NCBI GenBank assembly: GCA_023443145.1
Contig: JAEZVS010000012.1
Location: forward strand, 1-11,345
From: Bacillota bacterium
GTDB lineage: Bacteria; Bacillota; Peptococcia; Peptococcales; Peptococcaceae
Direction: 5' to 3'
DNA: 11,345 nt
The notes under the pieces are model-generated. The model was not told the origin of the DNA and did no database searches. It worked only from the letters and a program-made list of their open reading frames with translations. Position numbers and translations under genes: made by a program. This document shows, piece after piece, positions 1-5,525 of this stretch (the first letter of the stretch is position 1; each line of letters opens with the position of its first letter).

Positions 1-417
1 GAGCACCATTTCTCGGGCCAGGGGCGCATTTTCCAGAAGATGCATAATCACAGGGGTTGTAATGTAGTAAGGTAAATTGGCCACCACAACATAAGGCCCA
101 TTTTCCTGATTTCGCGCCATAAGAGAATCGGGCTGAATAGACATGATATCGGCAAATAGAACATGTACATTGTCCTTGTCGCTCAAATGCCGCGTCAAAT
201 AAGGTGAAAGATCGCGGTCAATCTCCAAAGCCACCACGTCGTCAAAGCGGTCAGCCAGTGCTCGTGTGAGCGTACCTGCACCGGCGCCGATTTCCAATAC
301 ACGTCCGCTGTTTTTACTGACATGGGCAATGCGGTGCAACAATTTGGGATTATCGATAAAATTTTGGCCGTATTTCTTTTTAAAGCGGTAGCCGCTTAAA
401 TTGAAAGAAGGCGTCAT
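1..417 (-). CDS. rsmA/ksgA: 16S rRNA (adenine(1518)-N6/adenine(1519)-N6)-dimethyltransferase, N-terminal 139 residues (partial)
   Basis: KsgA uses S-adenosylmethionine to dimethylate two adjacent adenines near the 3' end of 16S rRNA during small-subunit maturation in the cytoplasm. The visible part starts with KKKYGQNFI (residues 13-21), the family's N-terminal signature. The SAM-binding motif I LEIGAGAGTLT follows at 41-51, an acidic motif II ALEID at 63-67, a D at 90, and the catalytic motif NLPYYI at 114-119. The C-terminal half lies beyond the left window edge. The ATG at 417-415 overlaps the rnmV stop as ATGA, and AAAGGAG sits nine bases upstream inside the rnmV 3' end, so the two genes are translationally coupled. 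The family is clear from the motifs. Nothing odd is visible apart from truncation by the window. Confidence 0.96.
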   Translation of the reverse strand, partial: MTPSFNLSGYRFKKKYGQNFIDNPKLLHRIAHVSKNSGRVLEIGAGAGTLTRALADRFDDVVALEIDRDLSPYLTRHLSDKDNVHVLFADIMSIQPDSLMARNQENGPYVVVANLPYYITTPVIMHLLENAPLAREMVL

Positions 418-980
418 GCGTTTGCGCTCCTTTGTAAGTGAGGAAAGGCAGCGATGGAACGAAGATCTGCTTCCGAAATGTGAAGGGTTTCCAAGGCGCG
501 CAACAGCTGTTTGGCGTTTAACGGGAAAAGACCCAATTGCCGGCAAAGCCTTGCGCGTTTGATTCCGGCCTCTCCGCTGCCTGCAAGGCCCAGTTCGATG
601 AGAAGATTTATAGAAAGCGTCGTAACTTTAGGTTCGATATGACAACCGGCCAACTCTAATGCATGTAAAATAGCCTCAGGCTGTGCGTGTGCTATGCCCG
701 GATGTCCTTCGGCACTGCGGCAGAGATCTTTATGTAAACGGGCATGTCGCGCATGGGGGTAATGAACCGCGATTTTTTCGCGTATGCGCTCGCCGGGCCG
801 GTCGGGATCGGTGAAGATGCAAATGCCGCAACGATCCGCAAAGGGAGCCAAGCCTGCGATAAACGCATCTGTTACAGATGTGCCGCCGGTTGGCGCCACA
901 AACGTGTGGACCACATGCGCTAAACGCCCTTGATCGGTTTTTCCTTCCACAACAATCATTTCGCGAATATGAACAAGCAT
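414..980 (-). CDS. rnmV: Ribonuclease M5 (5S rRNA maturation endonuclease)
   Basis: RNase M5 makes the final cuts on both sides of 5S rRNA precursor, working with ribosomal protein L18 in characterised Bacillus. The protein has 188 residues, the usual size. An N-terminal Toprim domain shows the catalytic Glu in VVEGKTD (E12) and the metal-binding DxD in FTDPDRPGE (D58, D60). The C-terminal region LIELGLAG...RLCRQLGLFPLNAKQLLRAL matches the RNase M5-specific domain. A longer in-frame start exists at 1010, but it lies inside the promoter spacer and lacks a ribosome binding site. The ATG at 980-978 has AGAGGTGA a few bases upstream and is preferred. The gene is first in an operon with ksgA (ATGA overlap), the standard Bacillota arrangement. 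Confidence 0.95.
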   Translation of the reverse strand: MLVHIREMIVVEGKTDQGRLAHVVHTFVAPTGGTSVTDAFIAGLAPFADRCGICIFTDPDRPGERIREKIAVHYPHARHARLHKDLCRSAEGHPGIAHAQPEAILHALELAGCHIEPKVTTLSINLLIELGLAGSGEAGIKRARLCRQLGLFPLNAKQLLRALETLHISEADLRSIAAFPHLQRSANA

Positions 981-1001
981 ATCGTCACCTCTGCAGTTTA
1001 C

Positions 1002-1030
1002 AGTATACATTGAAAGGGGGATACAGGCAA
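1002..1030 (-). promoter_or_regulatory. Sigma-A-type promoter of rnmV-ksgA
   Basis: Read on the minus strand, a -35 box TTGCCT (1030-1025) and a -10 box TATACT (1007-1002) are separated by exactly 17 bases. Transcription would begin near 995, leaving a leader of about 15 nt before the ATG at 980. This makes the upstream ATG at 1010 untranslatable from this promoter. Confidence 0.7.
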
Positions 1031-1123
1031 TGATGTTTCTTGCGTTTTCACCCTTTATGCCACGCGATAGCTACAAAAATTGATAATGGAATCAGATCGC
1101 TGCAACAACCCGTATGTATGCAT

Positions 1124-1148
1124 AAAAAAAGACCCGAAACGGGCCTTT
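1124..1148 (-). terminator. Intrinsic terminator on the minus strand, upstream of the rnmV promoter
   Basis: On the minus strand AAAGGCCCG, a TTT loop and CGGGTCTTT form a nine-pair stem with one G-U pair, followed by a run of seven Ts (1130-1124) that overlaps the stem's last pairs. On the plus strand only three Ts follow the hairpin, so it is directional. It lies upstream of the rnmV promoter and has no recognisable gene before it. It would stop transcripts arising in 1150-1590 on the minus strand and insulate rnmV. Confidence 0.8.
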
Positions 1149-1252
1149 AGGGCAGTAACCGTTTAAGAACAACTGTCAGTTTTTGTAGTAGATGAATGCA
1201 ACTGAGGTTCAGACAGTTTCTGCTTAATATAGAATATCGGATCCACTAGAAA
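1124..1252 (-). ncRNA. Candidate small RNA (about 130 nt), speculative
   Basis: A possible minus-strand promoter, TTGATA (1287-1282), 17-base spacer, TCTATT (1264-1259), would start a transcript near 1252 that ends at the intrinsic terminator at 1148-1124. Inside the transcript, AACTGTC (1218-1212) can pair with GACAGTT (1177-1171) over a loop of about 34 bases. No open frame of note lies in it. The -10 box is weak (four of six matches), so the evidence is mainly an otherwise ownerless terminator plus a matching -35. It could instead be the tail of a lost gene. Confidence 0.3.
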
Positions 1253-1540
1253 AAATAAAATAGAAATTTCTGTTAGTTAAGTATCAATTTTATCGATACA
1301 TGCCCTTGATCTTTTTGCCATGTTTTGACATTCTGTTGGCTGAAAAAATAATTGAAAATGCTTAACTATCACGTATTGCGCATTTTTTAAAAGAAACATC
1401 GAGAGAGCATGAGGCAACAACTCCTATTGATAAATCTGAAAATAGAAAGGTTTATCCAAGACCCGGAACATCGTGGCGGTTGTTTGGCAGCAATTTTAAG
1501 GTTTTCTATGATTTCATTTTATTTCAGAAGGCGCCCGTGG
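1149..1540. other. AT-rich gene-free stretch between rnmV and murB
   Basis: About 390 bases, visibly richer in A and T than the flanking genes, lie between the minus-strand terminator and the murB promoter. The longest frames are 79 codons on the plus strand (running into murB) and about 40 codons on the minus strand. Neither resembles a known family, and neither has a convincing start signal. No transposase remnant or flanking direct repeat was recognised. The only interior signals I can support are the weak small-RNA promoter and short hairpins listed separately. Confidence 0.6.
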
Positions 1541-1546
1541 TACAAT
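1538..1546 (+). promoter_or_regulatory. Extended -10 promoter of murB
   Basis: TGGTACAAT is an extended -10 element (TGn followed by TACAAT, five of six matches). No good -35 lies 17 bases upstream, only T-rich sequence, which is normal for extended -10 promoters. Transcription would start near 1553, giving a leader of about 50 nt before the murB ATG at 1606. Confidence 0.6.
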
Positions 1547-1562
1547 ACTAATAACAACGCCT

Positions 1563-1600
1563 GTGCTTTTGCACGTGCGAGACATATTGGCCAATGGAGG
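1563..1600 (+). promoter_or_regulatory. murB leader: small hairpin, palindrome and ribosome binding site
   Basis: The leader contains GTGC-TTTT-GCAC (1563-1574), an overlapping GCACGTGC palindrome, and the perfect 10-base palindrome ATTGGCCAAT (1586-1595). The last directly abuts the Shine-Dalgarno GGAGG (1596-1600), which stands five bases before the ATG at 1606. This spacing selects 1606 over the in-frame ATG at 1594, which lies inside the palindrome. Whether the palindrome controls translation or binds a protein is unknown. Confidence 0.4.
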
Positions 1601-1605
1601 TTTAC

Positions 1606-2505
1606 ATGCGGGAAATATTTCGCGGCGTTTTGCCGGATGATCACATAAAAGAAAATGAATGTTTTTCACAACATACCACCTTTCAAATTGGCGGCCCGGC
1701 AGATCTTATGCTCTGGCCTGAAACCGTCGATGAACTGGCAGATATTCTGCGTCTTTGTCATGAACATCAGCTGCCTGTCTTTATTTTGGGGAATGGCTCC
1801 AATTTATTGGTGAGCGATTTGGGCATGAGCGGCGTGGTGGTGCATATGGGTTTGTTGAATGCAATAGAACGCAAGGGCAATCATCTGATATGCGGCGCCG
1901 GTGTGGAATTGAAAGACTTGGCAGCTTTTGCACAACGTGAAGGTCTGGCCGGCTTGGAATTTGCTTCGGGTATTCCCGGCAGTGTGGGCGGTGCCATCTA
2001 TATGAACGCCGGCGCTTACGACGGCGAAATAAAAGATGTGGCGGTTCAAGTGTTGCTTCTTGATTATTGCGGAAAATCCCATGTGCTTTCAGCGGAAGCA
2101 ATGGCCTTTTCGTATCGGCACAGCCGTCTAAAAGATGAGCCCTATGTATGTGTGGGCGCTGAATTTGCTCTGCAGACGGATGCGCCGGAAAATATCGCGC
2201 ACCGGATGGCTGAACTTACAGAGCGGCGGGCCAGCCGTCAACCTTTGGAGTGGCCATCCGCCGGCAGTACTTTTAAGCGACCGGCCGGTTATTATGCAGG
2301 ACCGCTCATTATAGAAGCGGGGATGCAAGGGGCGCGCGTCGGCGGTGCAGAGATTTCCACCAAACATGCGGGATTTATCATTAATCGCGGTGGTGCCACC
2401 GCTCGAGATGTTATCATGCTCATCGAAAAAGTGCAAAAGGCCGTCTATGAAAAAAGTGGTGTACGCCTGGAACCGGAGGTGCGCATGGTGGGCCGGCCTC
2501 TGTGA
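1606..2505 (+). CDS. murB: UDP-N-acetylenolpyruvoylglucosamine reductase
   Basis: MurB is a cytoplasmic FAD enzyme that uses NADPH to reduce the enolpyruvyl group of UDP-GlcNAc-enolpyruvate to UDP-N-acetylmuramate, the second committed step of peptidoglycan precursor synthesis. The protein has 299 residues. The FAD-binding half shows TTFQIGGPAD, GNGSNLLVSD and ASGIPGSVGGAIYMNAGAY. The catalytic residues are all present: Arg171 in FSYRHS, the proton-donor Ser221 in PSAGSTFKRP, and Glu291 in LEPEV. The form is the short type II of Gram-positives, lacking the extra E. coli loop. GGAGG five bases upstream supports the ATG at 1606, four codons inside the longest frame. The gene stands apart from other mur genes and is followed after 134 nt by a stalk-domain gene. 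Confidence 0.97.
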   Translation: MREIFRGVLPDDHIKENECFSQHTTFQIGGPADLMLWPETVDELADILRLCHEHQLPVFILGNGSNLLVSDLGMSGVVVHMGLLNAIERKGNHLICGAGVELKDLAAFAQREGLAGLEFASGIPGSVGGAIYMNAGAYDGEIKDVAVQVLLLDYCGKSHVLSAEAMAFSYRHSRLKDEPYVCVGAEFALQTDAPENIAHRMAELTERRASRQPLEWPSAGSTFKRPAGYYAGPLIIEAGMQGARVGGAEISTKHAGFIINRGGATARDVIMLIEKVQKAVYEKSGVRLEPEVRMVGRPL

Positions 2506-2623
2506 CGGGTATGATTATCTGTAAGGGCATGAATGGCCGCAAAAAAACAATAGGGAATCGGACTGCTGCAAAAATAAAAGACGGCATCCATCCGGGGAAC
2601 AACATTGTGACAACCTGAATTTG

Positions 2624-2639
2624 AAAAGGAGAGAGACAC
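2624..2639 (+). promoter_or_regulatory. Ribosome binding site of the stalk-domain gene; otherwise featureless murB downstream spacer
   Basis: The 134-base gap after murB (2506-2639) contains no clear terminator hairpin and no convincing promoter. An isolated TATGAT at 2510-2515 lacks a -35. The only firm signal is AAGGAGAG at 2626-2633, about seven bases before the ATG at 2640. Cotranscription with murB is therefore possible but unproven. Confidence 0.55.
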
Positions 2640-4352
2640 ATGCGTTACAAATCTGTGCGCACTTTGGTTGCGCTATTGACTTTCACTTTAGGGATGTGCT
2701 TTACCACAGCTGCTTTTGCCGGAACGCTGGAAATCACCGAGGCAAATGAAGGCAGCCGAACGGTTTATTATACCTTTGAGCCTTCCCGTATAAAAGATGA
2801 GGTGAACGTTCATCTGGACGTAAAACGCGAAGGCAAAAGCTATTACAGCACGCTGAAGAAAATGAAGATGGATGTGCGCAGCACTCGGGAAATAAGAGAT
2901 GATATCACTTTCAGCAGTGCATATGATTCTCTTAATGAAGGCGACCTCGTACGTTTGACCATAGATAATGCATCGGATGAGTTCCGTGTCCGCTATGATC
3001 GTTACAGCTATGCCCGCAGCACGGCTGTGGGTACGCCGTGGCCGCCAACTTCTCTCAGCGTTCAACCGGAACGCATTCCCCGGGGTGAAAGCACGGTGAC
3101 ATTTACTTTCGATAAAAATTATCAGCCCGCTTTAGGCGACGTGCTCCAGGTGGACATGCTCGATAAAGCAGATAAAGTGCTGGCAACAAATAAAGTGCCT
3201 CTTGTGGATGTTCGCGTAAAAGGAGAAGTGCGCCTTCAGCCGAAGCCCGAAGCCAAAAGCTATCGCTTTACCTATGTGGGTGCCGCAGGTAATGAGGCAA
3301 AACTCACACAAACGGTGCCTGTTGAAGGCGAACCGATGCATGTGTTGGGAGACGATGCCAAAAAACTGACCATTGCTTATTCCGGCCAGGAACTCACACC
3401 GGGTATGCAAGTAAAGGCGCCGGTGGTGTCCTGGGTGGATGCCGACGGACAAAGCCATCCTTTGGATGACGCCATCATTGCGGTGGCAGGCCTTCCGGTG
3501 GATGTTCAAAGCGTCCGGACCGACGGCTCTTTCCGCGTGAAAGACGATGTACAGCCGGGAGCACAGGTGGCAGTGACTGCGGTCAGCGGTCATCTGCGCG
3601 CCAATACGGTGCTGACCGTGAAAAAAGAAATCAAACCGTATACCCTTTCTCTGACGCCGGCTAAAGTGAATGTCGGGGAAACAGTGGATGTGTTGGTTCA
3701 GATCAAACAAAATGGTCAAAAAGCGGTGCCCTCTTGGCCTGTAGACAACATAAGTCCTGTTGTCACCGGTCAGGCTTCGGCCACCATTGTGGACAAGTCG
3801 AAATTTTCTTCCGACGGTCAGCTGACGGTGCGTTTAACCGGCCGCAGCGCCGAAAAAATTCAGCTTTATTTAAAAGGCAAAGATGCATCGGGACAGACGG
3901 TGACGACGGAACAGGCCGCCTTTACTTTTGAAAATACCGCGCAGGATTTGCGCACCGTCACCATGTTTATCAACAACACCAGTATGTTGGTCAATGGGAA
4001 AGTGCAGAACATCGATACAGTGCCTATTGTCAAAGAAAACCGCACTTTTGTACCTTTCCGAGCCCTGGCCCAGGCTTTTGACGCCAAAGTGGACTTTGAT
4101 GCGAAAACAAACACCATCACCACCACGATGGGTAAAAAAGTGGTGGTCATGACAGTGGGGCAAACCGCCTTTAAATCAGGTGCAACCAATCACAATATGG
4201 ATGTGGCGCCCTATATTGACGGCAACAACCGCACCATGGTGCCGGTTCGTTTTGTGGCCCAAGCCCTGGATTTCAGCGTGACGCCAATTTATGACAGCAA
4301 AGGGGCCACCATGCAAGTGGTTTTTGGCAATCAGACGGCAGCAAATGGCTAA
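2640..4352 (+). CDS. Secreted beta-rich protein with C-terminal copper-amine-oxidase-N-terminal-like (stalk) domain
   Basis: This 570-residue protein is exported. Residues 1-27 form a Sec signal peptide with a basic start, a hydrophobic core and a type I cleavage site AFA|G. The Cys at 20 does not sit in a lipobox. Residues 28-435 are not recognised. Their alternating hydrophobic/polar pattern and Gly-Asp turns suggest several beta-sandwich or Ig-like modules, for example around LSVQPERIPRGESTVTFTF and LSLTPAKVNVGETVDVLV. Residues 440-565 are a stalk domain (family once named copper amine oxidase N-terminal): INNTSMLVNG, then two copies of the hallmark, RTFVPFRALAQAFDAKV and RTMVPVRFVAQALDFSV. 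The domain is common in extracellular proteins of anaerobic Bacillota and is thought to aid surface attachment, not catalysis. The gene ends at a large bidirectional terminator. Function unknown. Confidence 0.85.
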   Translation: MRYKSVRTLVALLTFTLGMCFTTAAFAGTLEITEANEGSRTVYYTFEPSRIKDEVNVHLDVKREGKSYYSTLKKMKMDVRSTREIRDDITFSSAYDSLNEGDLVRLTIDNASDEFRVRYDRYSYARSTAVGTPWPPTSLSVQPERIPRGESTVTFTFDKNYQPALGDVLQVDMLDKADKVLATNKVPLVDVRVKGEVRLQPKPEAKSYRFTYVGAAGNEAKLTQTVPVEGEPMHVLGDDAKKLTIAYSGQELTPGMQVKAPVVSWVDADGQSHPLDDAIIAVAGLPVDVQSVRTDGSFRVKDDVQPGAQVAVTAVSGHLRANTVLTVKKEIKPYTLSLTPAKVNVGETVDVLVQIKQNGQKAVPSWPVDNISPVVTGQASATIVDKSKFSSDGQLTVRLTGRSAEKIQLYLKGKDASGQTVTTEQAAFTFENTAQDLRTVTMFINNTSMLVNGKVQNIDTVPIVKENRTFVPFRALAQAFDAKVDFDAKTNTITTTMGKKVVVMTVGQTAFKSGATNHNMDVAPYIDGNNRTMVPVRFVAQALDFSVTPIYDSKGATMQVVFGNQTAANG

Positions 4353-4360
4353 TAAAGACA

Positions 4361-4457
4361 AAATAAAGACCGAGCTTTGAAACAAACGGCCCTCAACGGC
4401 CGGCAGTATCTGAACTGTCCGGCAATTGAGGGCCGTTACAAGGCTCGGTCTATTTTA
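4361..4457. terminator. Large three-tier bidirectional terminator between convergent genes
   Basis: Nested inverted repeats fill the gap between two convergent genes. The outer arms GACCGAGC (4368-4375) and GCTCGGTC (4443-4450) pair perfectly and extend inward through TTTG/CAAG with one wobble. The middle arms AACGGCCCTCAA (4385-4396) and TTGAGGGCCGTT (4426-4437) form 12 perfect pairs. An inner stem GCCGGCAGT (4399-4407) with ACTG-T-CCGGC (4414-4423) has one bulged T and a six-base loop. T-rich tails flank both sides: TCTATTTTATTT on the plus strand and CTTTATTTTGTC on the minus strand. It should end the stalk-domain gene and the opposing gene, whose stop codon at 4462-4460 lies just at its edge. 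Confidence 0.88.
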
Positions 4458-4459
4458 TT

Positions 4460-5398
4460 TCAGTGCCCGTAACCGCCGGCATAATGATTGATGGCAGGGT
4501 CGGCAGAGAGTATACCGGTGACATAGCACAAATCGCCCACTTCTAAGGTGGACACATTCAACTGGGCTTTATTGCAGCAAAGGGTCAGGCTGCCGAAAAC
4601 AGTTTCCAACTGTACCCGCAGTAAGAATGGATGGCTTTGCAGCGGCAGTTCTTCCAGGCTCGATATGGGGGCGCAGCAGATCACCACTTTTTCCTCCGGA
4701 GAAAAACGGCCCATCGGATCGTCGTCATCAACAGAGAGGTCATCTGCATGAACAATGTCTTCTTCAGCCATCATTTCTGCGTCAGCTTCTTCGCCTTCAG
4801 CAGGGAGTAGCTCTTCCATCATTTGCTCAAACTGGCTCATGAGGAAAGCTGGAGAGACCAAATGTCCAGGCGGCAGCGCCACCATGGTGCGTTTTTGCAA
4901 TGTGTCCATGTATTCGTCTTGAGATTTGAAAACCAGTACCGCGTGGGCTAAAAAACACATTTGGGCCATAAAAGGGGCCATTTGCTCATCCGGAGACAGC
5001 ACATGCCGACTGACCACCTCCACCGGCAGCACATTTTGATGCACCGGATTGTCTATAGCCACCAGCATGGTGTGATCCATTTTATCAGGTAAATCTTTAG
5101 GCTGACCGTAAACGGGAATCAAACACCAGAGGGAGGGCCCGCTCATATGCATGTGAATGACCACCTCTTCCGGCGCGCTTTTTTCTGCCGCATCGCTCAT
5201 ATCGTCTGCCGGAGAGTAGCAATATATATCAATGGCGTCTTCCGAATGACCGCCGAAATGATCGTAAAGGTAGCGGCCGCTCCAGGCCGGGATGGTGCGG
5301 CCGTCTTGTTGCGCGCGAGAAACAAAAAAAGCAGCCGCCTGTTGCCATTCGTCCGGATCTTTGGTCGTCCAACCGATTAAATCTGGTAAAAAAGCCAT
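4460..5398 (-). CDS. Hypothetical acidic cytoplasmic protein, 312 residues
   Basis: I do not recognise this family. The protein has no signal peptide or membrane segment. It begins MAFLPDLIGWTTKDPDEWQ. A region of about 180 residues follows, rich in aromatic and hydrophobic beta-like stretches (VVIHMHMSGPSLWCLIPVYG, MLVAIDNPVHQNVLPVEVV). Residues about 188-230 form a strongly acidic, Met- and Glu/Asp-rich linker that includes DDDD. The last 70 or so residues (LLRVQLETVFGSLTLCC...VGDLCYVTGILSADPAI) look like a small separate beta domain. The ATG at 5398-5396 is chosen because AAAGGAG lies five bases upstream; an in-frame extension to 5590 would run through the promoter. It has its own promoter and terminator, so it is a single-gene unit, divergent from the lipoprotein-comEA-comEC operon. 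No function is assigned. Confidence 0.75.
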   Translation of the reverse strand: MAFLPDLIGWTTKDPDEWQQAAAFFVSRAQQDGRTIPAWSGRYLYDHFGGHSEDAIDIYCYSPADDMSDAAEKSAPEEVVIHMHMSGPSLWCLIPVYGQPKDLPDKMDHTMLVAIDNPVHQNVLPVEVVSRHVLSPDEQMAPFMAQMCFLAHAVLVFKSQDEYMDTLQKRTMVALPPGHLVSPAFLMSQFEQMMEELLPAEGEEADAEMMAEEDIVHADDLSVDDDDPMGRFSPEEKVVICCAPISSLEELPLQSHPFLLRVQLETVFGSLTLCCNKAQLNVSTLEVGDLCYVTGILSADPAINHYAGGYGH

Positions 5399-5428
5399 AA
5401 TTACTCCTTTTTGTTGCAGTTTAGGAAC

Positions 5429-5457
5429 AGTTTGCCTTGAAGTGCCGATGTTGTCAA
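5429..5457 (-). promoter_or_regulatory. Promoter of the acidic hypothetical gene
   Basis: On the minus strand a perfect -35 TTGACA (5457-5452), a 17-base spacer and a weak -10 CAAACT (5434-5429) would start transcription near 5422. That gives a leader of about 24 nt containing the AAAGGAG ribosome binding site. Confidence 0.55.
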
Positions 5458-5462
5458 GCCTC

Positions 5463-5520
5463 TTTTGTTTGCGTACAGCCTTTGATATAATATGGACTGA
5501 CAGAAGATATGAAAGGAGGT
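5463..5520 (+). promoter_or_regulatory. Promoter and ribosome binding site of the lipoprotein-comEA-comEC operon
   Basis: A perfect -10 TATAAT lies at 5486-5491, with a weak T-rich -35 (TTTTGT, 5463-5468, 17-base spacer). Transcription would start near 5498. A strong AAAGGAGGT (5512-5520) precedes the ATG at 5526 by five bases. The -35 region lies only a few bases from the -35 of the divergent gene, so the two promoters are back to back and a single bound protein could affect both. No ComK-box or other competence operator was recognised. Confidence 0.65.
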
Positions 5521-5525
5521 CCATT

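Noticed and set aside
1282..1300. Imperfect palindrome GTATC...GATAC in the AT-rich gap
   Set aside because: The arms are only five pairs long in AT-rich sequence; chance is sufficient.
1277..1420. Open frame of about 47 codons on the minus strand ending at 1277, preceded by a GGAG
   Set aside because: The GGAG directly abuts TTG codons with no proper spacing, and the peptide resembles nothing known; the nearby ATG at 1410 gives only seven codons.
1409..1648. 79-codon open frame on the plus strand running into murB
   Set aside because: It overlaps the murB promoter, leader and start in another frame, resembles no family and has no convincing ribosome binding site.
2510..2515. TATGAT after murB as a -10 box for the stalk-domain gene
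   Set aside because: There is no -35 at a suitable distance and no extended TGn, and it would leave a leader of about 120 nt without other support.
2697..2699. Cys20 in the signal peptide of the stalk-domain protein as a lipobox
   Set aside because: The residue before the Cys is Met (LGMC), which does not fit a lipobox, whereas AFA|G seven residues later is a good type I cleavage site.
3132..3719. 195-codon minus-strand frame inside the stalk-domain gene
   Set aside because: It is antisense to a well-supported secreted protein, is His/Phe/Arg-rich as reverse-strand shadows often are, and has no family features.
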